Assembly: GCA_013399305.1 (NCBI GenBank)
Contig: VXAI01000088.1
Location: forward strand, 1,829,735 to 1,893,734
Direction: 5' to 3'
Source: Rostratula benghalensis
Lineage: Eukaryota; Chordata; Aves; Charadriiformes; Rostratulidae
Length of the DNA: 64,000 bases
Part shown: piece by piece, positions 39,160-49,345 of the stretch
Layout: the number at the start of each line of letters is the position of its first letter
Position numbering within the stretch: position 1 is the first letter of the stretch
Notes under the pieces: model-generated
What the model was told of the DNA's origin: nothing
Database searches by the model: none
Seen by the model: the letters and a program-made list of their open reading frames with translations, nothing else
Program-made: the position numbers and the translations under genes

Positions 39160-40069
39160 ATTCTATTGTGGTTCATTGACTGTTCTCGTGGTGGGATCGA
39201 GTGCATCCTCAGCAAGTTTGCAGATGACACGACACTGAATGGTGTAGTTGACAGGCTTGAAGGAAGGGATACCATCCAGGGGGACCTTGACAGGCTAGAG
39301 GAGTGGGCCTATGTGAACCTCATGAAGTTCAAGAAGGGCAGGTGCAAGGTCTTGTACCTTGGTCAGGGCAATCCCCAATATCAATACAAATTAGGGGATC
39401 AATAAATTGAGAGCAGCCCTGCAGAGAAACATTTGAAGATACTGGGGGATGGTGAACATAAGCCAGCAATATCTGATGGCAGCCCAGGAAGCCAATCATT
39501 TTCATTGCTACATAAAAGGAAGTGTGACCAGCAGGTCGAGGGAGGTGATTTTGCCCCTCACTTTTGTGAGATTCCACATGGAGTACTATATGCAGCTCTG
39601 GTGTTCCCAGCACAAGAAAAGCATGGACCTGTTAGAGTAGGTCATCCTTCACTGGTGGGTTGCAAGAATGGTCAGAGGGCTGAAGCATCTCTCCCATGAA
39701 GACAGACTAAATGAGTTGGGGCTGTTCTGCCTGGGCGAAGAAAAGGCTACAGAGATACCATATTGCAATCTTGGAATATACAAAGAGGGCTTATAAGATA
39801 GATGGAGATATATTTTTTACCAGGGCCTGTAGTGACAGGACAAGGAACAATGGTTTTAAAGAATTTTTTTATGATGAGGGTTGTGAGACACAGGAACAGA
39901 TTTCCCAGAGACTTGTGTATGCTCCATACCTCAAAGTGTTCAAGGCCAGGTTGACTGGTGCTTCAAGAAACCTGGTCTAGTAAAAGATGTCCTGCCTATG
40001 TCAGAGAGGTTGGACTAGCTGATATTTGAAGGTCCTTTCCAACGCAAACCATTCTACAATTCTATGATC
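39160..40069 (+). mobile_element. 5'-truncated CR1 LINE
   Basis: RT C-terminal text is clear: ILSKFADDTTLNG from 39208, GDLDRLEEWAYVNLMKF around 39280, and a KVLYLGQGNPQYQYKLG segment to 39400. The 3' region follows and ends CCATTCTACAATTCTATGAT at 40050-40069, with a recognisable though mutated tail repeat. The first open frame runs 80 codons before a stop, and later frameshifts disable it. Confidence 0.93.
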
Positions 40070-42878
40070 TACATCACCTACTGAGACAAAGTTGCAAATA
40101 TTAACACACTCAATTATAATAAATTTATGCTGATGTAATAATGTGGTTAAGAGTTTCTTCTTGAAGAAAAGTTGTAAAAGTTGTGTAAGTGACAATCTGG
40201 GAACAGCCCCATGTTATAAGTCCCTTAGCATCTCAAGGCTGTGTCAAAGAACTCATGTTCAAAACCTTAAGAAAAGGGCTTTTGACCATACAGAAATGAA
40301 AGTATATTATTCTCAATAGCAAGCAGTTTTTGACTGTTAGAAAGATGGAGCCAAATAAAGAGATGGAAAGCAGGCTCATTCACAAGGTGTACTGCTTGTC
40401 AAACTGACAAGTGAAGGTAAAAACTTAAAATAACAGTGATGTTTAAAGGACCACCCTAACAGACAAGGTGAGATTAGTTTTTTCAATCACTGTTACTCCA
40501 TTTAAAGTCTGGTTTTCTTTGCAGACTTTTCCTATGCCAAATTGTTGCCAAGAGAGCTTTGTGAGCATTCCCATGGAGAAGTCTAAGACTGAACACAAAG
40601 AAAATGGACAATCATCACACTTCTGGAAAGCTGCCAAAACCAGAATGTTGAATTTGGGAAAAGAAATACAGAAAGTAAGTAGTAAGAAATATTTATTTTC
40701 TCTACTTGATTTTTGAAAAGGGAACAAAACCCGATGATTTAGACATTACAAAATGACCTTTTCCAGTGAAGAAAACAATCCTGTACCACTTTTCATAAGA
40801 GAATTGAAATGAACATACATTTTTTGTAAGTATGAAAGGGAGAAAGGAATAAAAGAATAAAATGACATTGAGGTCCCAGAAAATAGGTTTTGCTGGTTTG
40901 AATGCATAATCTTGACGAAAACTGAAAATATTTGTACAATAGGTACTGCATGGTATGATGCAATATTAAGTGATAAAGAATGAGCATAACTCATCAAGAA
41001 ATACTGAATTCATTGTTGCTGCTCTTATCCAGGAAAACCCTCCATTGCTGTAAAATGAAGCTTGAATGATGAATGCATCGTAACATCTTTATTTGAAATA
41101 TCCTACCTGTTTAAGTACAAGACATTATATTTTAGAAATATAAACTCCAAACTGATGATAGATTAAGGAAAAATCCAGCCCATAAAAGTAGCAGTGGAAG
41201 AGACCATATGAATCACAGTGTCCAGTTCCCTGTCTGTTACTGAAGAATTTCATGTAAGTCCTGGAACTACTTGTCATTTTCTCACAATATTTATCTCTTA
41301 CAAAATGACAGTAGCAGCATAATCCATATACTCTTCCACACTCTTATTTCACAAAGCCATGCAATACCATTTACACGTTGCTTTCAAGAAAGCAGCCTAG
41401 ATATTGAAAACCTAATAGGTAAAAGTGTTTGTTTTCATTCAGTGTTTGCAAGACTCATTGCTAGTACTTTTGTGTAATGTATTTAGCAATATAAACAGTT
41501 ATAAAATGTATGTTATAAAAAAGAGATAGTTTCATGGTAACGTTGCAATGATAACTCTTGTTGAATTTAAAGAGATCATTTTTAATTAAATACTTATTAT
41601 TAATTCAAATACAAAGCGGAACTTTTATGTGCAACTTATCTCCATTTGTTATCTTTTTGATGCAGAATATGAACAAATCTTTGTCAATCAATCAGCAACT
41701 CATGCATTTTTTGAGCATTAATTTCTTTCCATGGTAAACTAATACCAGTCCTTAAGAAAAACAGTAATTAGGGGAAGAGAAATTTAATTTCACACAGAAG
41801 ATGTTTATAATGGCTATTGACAATGTTAGTGACTTTCGTACCATAGAAACACACATCTTCTTTTCTTAAAAGTAGCATTCATTGTATAGTTCAGTCAGTG
41901 TATAGGTCATAAGAAATCCACCCCTCTGTTCAATATCCCCATAAAACCCAAAAGCAATCGCGAAGATCTGTTTCCTCCCACTATGACATCTTATGAAAGA
42001 AACCTAGGCATCAAAGGAAGAAGCTTAATAAAAGCCTGTGCTCAACATCCAGTTCTGGTTAAAACATGAAAAAAATCGAATAGAAACTTTCAACAAAATG
42101 CTGCATAAGGAATACAGAAAGTAAGGATCTTCTGCCAAATCAATGGTAAGGCTCTGTCTTCAGTACAGGTCACTGTTGCAGTGAAATACACCACCAAATA
42201 AAGAGGGTTTTGAGGCGGCGATGAAGAAACCATTTAAAAGTCAACCACAAACTCTCATGTGAAAAAAAAGGAAACAATTTAAACTGTTTGCATAGGAAAA
42301 AATAAGAGGGAACATGACAAATGTATGCAAAATAATAGGTGGCATACAGAAGGCACTCAAAAGCTGCTTTTTTTCTAGTCTTATAATGCACAAAGAATGA
42401 AACATTTAAATTTGCTGAAAGACAGCAGTTTTGAAATTGAAAAGGGATTTTTTTCAATATACAACATTATACTATGAAACTCAATGTATCAGGAAATTGT
42501 TAAGGTCAGTAATTCAACAAGCAAGTAAAAGCTATTGGAAGTGTATGTGAATGAGAAAAATAAGCAGTGCTATATAAGCAAACGCTAACAAGAGTGAAAC
42601 GAAATTCAAAGGGATATTATTCTTCCTACCTGGAATTTTAAACCAGTATCTGCCTATCTCAGAATGGAATAAAATCTTCAACTAGGGGGCAAGTTGTGTC
42701 CCTTCTTTTCATGGTGGGAATATCCTGACCCCTCCTGTGAAGCAATCCAGCGTTGCTCTGTTACATGAGATTTAATGCTTTTTCTCTCTGGGCTCCTGGT
42801 GGTATTATCTCAGTCACCCACTGCTTTCACCAAGGTATTTATTTGGATTTCAAGGAAAACGTATACCTATTTCTAATA
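40070..42878. other. Intronic sequence between a CR1 and the solo LTR
   Basis: AT-rich. Opposed open frames at 40443-40727 and 40746-40997 lack domain patterns and are treated as chance. Confidence 0.65.
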
Positions 42879-42883
42879 GCTCC

Positions 42884-43616
42884 TGTCCTGGTTTGAGGTA
42901 AAGTGAACCAAATTTTCTGTTTCGTAATTTTACTTTTTTTAATTGGGCCTCTTCTAACTGACTAAACTCTGACATTAACAACAGATTGTTCAGAAAACTG
43001 TTCACTCTCACAGTGACAAGACCTGATCACACCAAGGGATGGTGCAGAGAGGCCCTTGCTTACACTCATTGCTGGAACAGCCAAGGGCAGGGAATGGCAT
43101 TATTTGCCCCCTTGGAGGGTTGGAAGCAGAACATCGCAGAGGAGTCACACCCGTGGGGAGGAGGAGACAGGACATGGGGTACTCCATCCCATCTGCATCA
43201 CGCTCAGTAGAAAAGCTGAGGGATCAAAGGTTCAGCTCTTGTCTTTTAATAGCTGAAATCCAACGAGGACCCTGTCTGTTCTTTTGCTTTTGACCCTGAT
43301 CCGTGTGTTCCTGACTCCAGAGCTGGACTCCAGCTCCTGTTGGTCACCAAGTCCAGTTTGGGACTTTTCCTGATGCCTGCTGGTGACAAGATCATCATCC
43401 TGGGAGCTTGATATGGTTTTGCATATATTGTATCTATTTCATTATTTTCTTCCTTTTTTTGTTTTTATATTAATTTCAGTATTAATACCTCATTAAAGTA
43501 GTGTAGTTCATTTTAAACTCATAAATCTCCTTATCCTCTTCTTCTCCCTTTCTTTTTGGGGAGAGGAAGGGCCATCTATCAGTCTGGTTTTGTTAATTTT
43601 GGCTGAAAACAGAACA
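42884..43616 (+). mobile_element. Solo LTR of avian ERVL type (about 733 bp)
   Basis: The element starts TGTCCTGGTTTGAGG, a recognisable avian ERVL LTR start, and ends AAAACAGAACA, a worn form of AAAACCAGGACA. It is flanked by GCTCC (42879-42883) and GCCCC (43617-43621), a 5-bp target duplication with one change. Inside are a relatively GC-rich central part (42980-43400), a TATA-like region near 43415 and an ATTAAAG motif near 43490 that could be part of the old promoter and polyadenylation signals. No gag, pol or env sequence adjoins it, so it is a recombined solo LTR. Overlapping open frames at 42986-43293 belong to it and are not genes. Confidence 0.82.
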
Positions 43617-43621
43617 GCCCC

Positions 43622-44206
43622 ACAATTGTTGTCACTTTTGTTCAACCTCACCACACATTTGTTGTAAGAAGATTCATCATCAAAACTTTCTTTGATTTCA
43701 ACTGAAAAATAAAAACATTAATTTTTACCTCATTAGAGAATTTGTTTCCCAGGCAATTTCACACAAAAACTTTTCCTGGACTTCTGTGAACCCAGCACAC
43801 ATTTGTTGTTTTTCCATACCTGGTGGTTCTGCCATTTTTGTGCTTCACTTTTTACCCACTTACGCAGTTTCCATTTCAGGAAGAATATTTCATTGACTTC
43901 TTTTCCAATAAGCTTTTCTAGCTATTTGCTCTTTTCTTATTACTCATCTCTCTTAGATGCTTTTCAGATTACCCATTTTCTCTTCATTTTAATAAGGCAA
44001 AATTCTATTAGATACTCAATGACCATGGTATATCTGCTTTCCTTTACTTCTTATCTAAGTTACTGGGTGGACACAGGAACAGTTTTCAGACTTCAGCTCA
44101 ACTTACATGTATAAAGTCCCTAAGACATATCTATACATGTAACTCACTACTACTATACCATATAGCTTATTGCTACTACTTTATATAACTTATTGTTAAT
44201 GTAGTT
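43622..44206. other. Intronic sequence after the solo LTR
   Basis: Pyrimidine-rich on the plus strand at 43800-44000, producing a 103-codon hydrophobic open frame that has no other gene-like feature. Confidence 0.65.
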
Positions 44207-45012
44207 TGTTAAAACTATGCAAATAGCTAATTACAACAAACCCCCTCACACAAAATAAAAAGAAACACCTGGGTTAGATTTAGAACTCTCCAAGCCCAGA
44301 GAGGTAATAAAGGAGAAGCCATAGCAAGCCTTCGTCAGCAGAAGCATGGGATGAACATCTGTTATGGTGCAGCTGTATCTACCCTAGTACATTAAATTTA
44401 CCCACACGTCTAAGGGGTCTGCTGGCTTGAAACAGGCTGCCTCTGTGCAAGACACAATTGGTTTTAGCCTCCCAAACAAGGCAGCTGCATGAAAACCACC
44501 TGTGGGCAATGGTTTCTGGAATGTTCTACCACCAAACTGCAGCCAGGAATGGTTTAGCAAAAGCCCTCATTCATTGTAACACACAAAGTCCATGCCACAG
44601 GGTGCTCTACAGCTTCCTTACATATATTTCTTCCTAGCAGCTGGAAAAGTTACTGGGATTTGAGTCTGCTGGTAGAGCTGAAGCTGTCGATTATGCATCA
44701 TGTCAGCCGTCCAGAAATGCCTGGCCACTGGCCTTTCCAGCTGCAGGCCCACAGTTAAAAGCCACTGCCCTATAGGGAGTTGGGATGATGCCTATCAAAA
44801 TGTGAGCTGACATTCTGCAACACAGCCACCACCTGTGCAGTTTCCCAATACGTTAATGTGGCAGGTGTGAACATCACAGGCCATCTATGATGGGGAGGTG
44901 GAAAGCGGGGAACTCTACAAATACCAGGAATGGCTTGCTTACATTATTAAATGTGTTTGATTAATAACCTTTATTCTTCTTGGATTGCAAGGCATTTAGT
45001 TATGGCTGACAG
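44207..45012. other. Unassigned block, GC-rich relative to its surroundings, possibly an old interspersed repeat
   Basis: The block is markedly richer in G+C and in mixed-sequence text than the AT-rich intron on both sides. It starts near TGTTAAAACTATGC and closes around AATAACCTTTATTCTTCTTGG, a phrase reminiscent of an LTR R-U5 region. Matching AGTT tetranucleotides lie at each edge, but no convincing target duplication or terminal repeat was found. It has no long open frame. It could be a diverged LTR, a DNA-transposon remnant or a conserved noncoding element. Confidence 0.3.
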
Positions 45013-48000
45013 AGTTAATGATCCTCAGAATATTAAACCACATGCAAATCAAACCCTTAAATCTGAACTCTTTATTGTTTCTAACTTGATTTTTTTCTGG
45101 TTGGATTCAGTATGTCATTTCAGTTAGCTGTGCAGTAATCCACACTTTGACATATATTGTTACTAATGCCCCAGTTCCCTATGTTTTCAGCAGGCAGTCT
45201 ATTCGATAAACACAATAATGTGTATTGTCTATATATCTCAATGTTATGGAATATTTTTTGTGGAAAAACTGTCCAATTCAGGCTTCTTGGTGTTCCCATG
45301 AATTTTGACTTGTTCTGCAGAACTGATTTTCTGAGCTGTGTTAATAAGTGAAAGTATAATCCCTCTATATGTAGATGAAGGCAATTTGAACAGTCCAGTC
45401 TTTTCATCTATCATATGAGGAATTATTAGAGAGGCTGAAAATGGTTTAACAACGGATGCTGGTTCATGAATAGCAGTAGACTTTTCCAATACAAGCTGGA
45501 AAGATCTCAGTAGATTGACTTTCTAGAAATTTGTGGTTAAATAAAAGTGAATCATAACACACCCAGTGATTATATGACTCTTTCTGATGAATGACAAGCT
45601 TTTCAGTCAAAGTGATCCTGTAGGAACAAAATTATTTGCTGCTCTGTACGGATGAGCATCACTGCCACAGAGGACACCCTAGTCTTCCTGAGCATGAGTT
45701 GTATGCTATTTTCAGGAATTCAAGTGCTCTGAAGTTACTCCTTGGAAGAGCTGCTTGCTCAGTGTAGTGAAAACATAGGAAGACTTGCCTTGCATCAAGG
45801 TAAGTCCTTGCAACACTTCCTCTCTCCTTGTCACTAGATGCTGTCAATAGTGCATTTGAAAGCCAGGTTGCCATACATTAACACCATGACTAACAGTCAC
45901 CTGGGCAGTGCTCAGGGAGAATCTTCAGATAAGTTAATACTTCTTAAATAAGGGAGGGATATTTAAAGAACATGTTGTTAGTGGTCTCACCATAGAAGTC
46001 TACTCAGGCTTTCTACCCAAGGTAAACTTTCCGAGTGAAACATTGGTTTATGAGCCCTGAAATGGGAAGCTTTCCTTTCTGTTTTGGGACTGGGGAATCA
46101 GAATCTTTTCAGACAGCCATTGGCAATTAATATCAGGTTTGCAATAAATCTGGAATATACAGAACAATAGCTAATGATGGCTTTTTAAATTTACATATTA
46201 ATTACTTATGTGGCTAAAAGGTCAAGGAACCTCAGAAATATTGACAGGATATTTGTTGATGTGAATGACAGAATACCACCTTTGGGAATATATTTCAACT
46301 GGAAAATCAATCACTTATCTTAATTGATTTGGCAACTGAATATTAGACAAGAAAGAAATCAAAGACAAAATACCCTGTAGAAGAGAAGTATAATGTGATT
46401 TTTTTTAAACTTTAACAGTTTAGATGAAGATATGTGTCTTGCAATGAGGTAACTTTAATTTACGATTTTTTATGATGGAACTACTTTGACAGACTTCTTA
46501 CTGATTTACAGTGAGTTCAGAATTGAATTGCTAAATTTTATGAAGCAGAGGAATTTGTATCAAAGGAACTTTGTGAAATGAGCTAAAGGGTTATGATATA
46601 AAAGAGTTCTATTAAGTCCACCACTGGAAGATCCATACTTCTTCCTAATTGCAGAGACCTCCTTTGGTGCTTCTCAGAACTGACACCCTTAGAGACACTG
46701 GGAACACCTATGTATTGTATAGGATTGATTATCATACCTTAAATCAGTTTATCTGAAAATGACTGCATTCCATTGTCCCTCAAAGAGTAACTGTTCACAT
46801 AAACCTCTCTTATGTCAAGTTACTTTAGCTGCCTTCCTGTGTTCTAGTCTCCCCACAGTGAATCTGAATCACCCATGGGAGAAGTCTGCTTTATTCTGAA
46901 ATTGGTATGAAAACACTTTGCTGATTGTCATGATCATTAGCTAGCTGCTACATACCTGAATATTTTAAAAATTATACTGGAGACACAGTGTCACTCCATA
47001 GTGCACTACTGTATTTTTTTTTTTTTTCATTAATTGGGTAATAAGAGATGCAGTTTTCCAGGCAGCATTGATAAGCATACATTTTTCCAGATGAAAATTT
47101 GTGGTTTTTCTTACTTCACTGCATCATTAACAAAGGTCACCTCTCAAACAGTTAATGGAAGGAGAAGTTTTGCATGTCACATGTTGATTATGTGACTGGT
47201 CCCATAATGGAGTGCACCTGAGAATGTTAGGCCTTATGAAGATGTTTCTACATGAATTCCTCTGTATGACTGTGTGCAAATGGCACACCAAAGTGGTCTG
47301 CCTGTCCCCTCACCTACAGCAGTCACTGGGATAAAGGTACAGCTTCATGTCTTTTCATTCTCAATGACTTTTGCTTCACTTAGTGTCTGTCAGCTCATGT
47401 GAAATGCATGCAAGTACAAGGGAAGGGGTTGAGAGGTTGAGAACCACAATGTACTGCAATCACAACTTATCCTAGGTACAATTTTTAAGATACAGTTAAT
47501 TCTGAGTTACAGCTAGACTTGTTGTAATAATCCAGCCTGCTTTCCCAGTCTCAACACTTTTGAACTCTTGGGTGCATGGTTAAAAGTCTGGCAATGATTA
47601 TCCTTTGCCATCATGATTACACTATGAATTCTTGACTGAGTGCTCTAATGATATGACCATTGAAACAAAAGAAAGTCAGTATGACTGTTGCTGGCAGTCA
47701 GCTTCATTAGACAGCTATCCACAGAATCAGGGCCAGACAGAACAGATCCCAGGCAAGTGAATAGTATCTAACATTTCTGTGTTCCTAGTGGAAGAGATAG
47801 ACACATAATTTAACTAGATTAAGTCAGTGGGACTGCCTACGTTGCCTACGTAATTAAGTGAGAGGGAGAGAGTGGGGCCAAAGTTAATGAAATTGAATAT
47901 CCATATTCAGGTCTTTGGAGACACTTTCCATTGAGTATATAAGGGACATAATGAACGTAAGTAGTTATTTCGGCTGGACTGTATTGGTTTCTGACACTTC

Positions 48001-49175
48001 AAATTATAGATAAGTATCTAAATGGAGCACTTAATTAAGGTACACCGGATTTAGAGCTTATTCACTCTGATTTGAATGAGTGGATTTCTCTCTTATATAC
48101 AAACGGAAGTGGATTCTTGACTGTTCGAGTTTTTAACCTTCTAACTGAGTAACAGTTGGCTTCCAAACGCATCAGTAACATGAGAGTTAAGACCCATGCT
48201 GTGATTTATTGCACAAAATAAAACATGAATGTGGCACACAAATTTCTCCTTAGGAAAGCACTTGTTCGACATGGCTTTTACATATGAATTAACTCAGCTT
48301 CTATTTAAGTGACAAACAGATAATGCAGGTTAAGTTTATAGGATGGAACATGATCTGATCAGTCACTTGCAGAATGTGAATGTGCATAGGTCCACTAGTT
48401 TGTTTTGATCACACAGAACTTCTAGTGGCATTAATTGGAGAAAAACAGACCTGTAGTTTTCATTATGAGCACCAAAAATGCAGTATCTATTTATTGCTTA
48501 AAATTGCTATTTGGTGAAGTGTAGGTCGTAATATTAATCCACTCCATGAGATATTATTGAAATCTCAAGACTTTTTTCCCCACATGACGGCTTCAGTTCA
48601 CTAACTACACACTCAAAGACTGGAATATTGACCTGCTCTTCCCAGTCTGACCTGAAAGCAGAAAAAATCTTCAGATAGATGAATATTTTTAGGAAGAGAT
48701 TCTGTATTTTATACAGGACTAAATGTCCATCTGATTTAAGACTGGAACTTCTACCCTTGAATTGTGGTTCAAAAAATTTTGTCGTAATTTATAAATACAT
48801 AGGTTAAGAAAGATCAAGAGATATTTATACACAAATTTGACATAATATTCTATCCACTTTTGTCTACCTTTCATCAAAACAAATCCACAAACAATTCCAA
48901 GATTCTAACAGTTTCTATTAAACCCATGCCAAATGTGGTTACCTTTCCTTACCATGTTCTAGAGTATAGGTAGCAAACTATGCACTGTTTTGTCCACTAA
49001 GTTGGAAGTAAGTTGATTTTCCGAAGGTATTAGCAGCATTCAGTAGTATTGGCTTGCTCATAATATAAAAACCAAAGACTGATGTTCTTCAGAAAAGCAA
49101 ACCTGATATTAATCCTCAACATTACAAGGAATAAAATAGCTCCTATCCATAAACACAGTAAAAGTTACCATGTGG
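45013..49175. other. Intronic sequence upstream of the EGF2 donor
   Basis: Largely unique-looking AT-rich DNA with a T14 run at 47014-47027 and a short TTGCCTACG doublet at about 47840. No exon or mobile-element landmark was seen. Confidence 0.65.
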
Positions 49176-49184
49176 AACTTACTG
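49176..49184 (-). promoter_or_regulatory. EDIL3: 5' splice site (donor) after the EDIL3 EGF2 exon
   Basis: The minus strand reads GCACA|GTAAGTTCC, with GT at 49182-49181. Cutting here leaves a single A, which joins AT from the next exon to give Asn, the residue expected at the start of the calcium-binding EGF3. Confidence 0.9.
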
Positions 49185-49311
49185 TGCTGGCAGTGAATCC
49201 CATTGAATCCCTCTGGACATTTGCAAACGTATCCAATAAATGTGTCACCTCGGTATGCTTCACTGATTTCACATATCCCACCATTATGACATGGATTAGG
49301 CAGGCAGGGTC
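49183..49311 (-). CDS. EDIL3: EDIL3 internal exon encoding EGF-like domain 2 with the RGD integrin-binding motif
   Basis: This exon encodes the second EGF-like repeat of EDIL3 (DEL-1), a secreted glycoprotein that binds alpha-v integrins and, through its C-terminal discoidin domains, phosphatidylserine and glycosaminoglycans. On the minus strand it is 129 nt (43 codons), phase 1 at both ends. The first two bases (GA) finish a Gly codon and the last base (A) starts an Asn codon completed by the next exon. All six EGF cysteines are present, in the order [12 protein letters not shown], then the long loop, then C-K-C and a final C. The long loop carries YRGDT, with RGD encoded at 49244-49252; this RGD finger is a hallmark of EDIL3. 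A clean AG acceptor and GTAAGT donor flank it. In birds EDIL3 is also reported as an eggshell-matrix, vesicle-associated protein. The paralogue MFGE8 is the nearest alternative, but the sequence of this loop fits EDIL3 closely. The Ile just before the third cysteine is unusual (see findings). Confidence 0.96.
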
Positions 49312-49345
49312 CTGAAAGAGGGGAAAAGAGGAAAAAAAATTATAT
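49312..49345 (-). promoter_or_regulatory. EDIL3: 3' splice site with strong polypyrimidine tract for the EDIL3 EGF2 exon
   Basis: On the minus strand roughly 30 nt of almost pure pyrimidine lead into TTTCAG, with AG at 49313-49312. The tract is stronger than that of the downstream exon. No single branch-point sequence stands out. Confidence 0.88.

Larger units (their letters stand above)
25400..49182 (-). other. EDIL3: EDIL3 intron between the EGF2 and EGF3 exons (about 23.8 kb)
   Basis: The borders come from the canonical donor at 49182 and acceptor at 25400. The intron holds several CR1 copies (26.9, 35.2, 36.0 and 39.2 kb), an LTR-like insert nested in CR1, a solo LTR at 42.9 kb, a 35-N gap at 38.6 kb and an unassigned block at 44.2-45.0 kb. 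No further EGF-like or discoidin exon is visible in it. Confidence 0.9.

Noticed and set aside
39166..39405. 80-residue frame with a FADDT motif that could be read as a host reverse transcriptase gene
   Set aside because: It is the C-terminal part of a 5'-truncated CR1 LINE, followed by stops, frameshifts and the CR1 tail. The same applies to frames at 8971-9444, 26976-27227, 27371-27760 and 56657-57062.
42986..43293. Three overlapping plus-strand open frames (66-84 codons)
   Set aside because: They lie entirely inside the solo ERVL-type LTR. LTR sequence does not encode these as genes.
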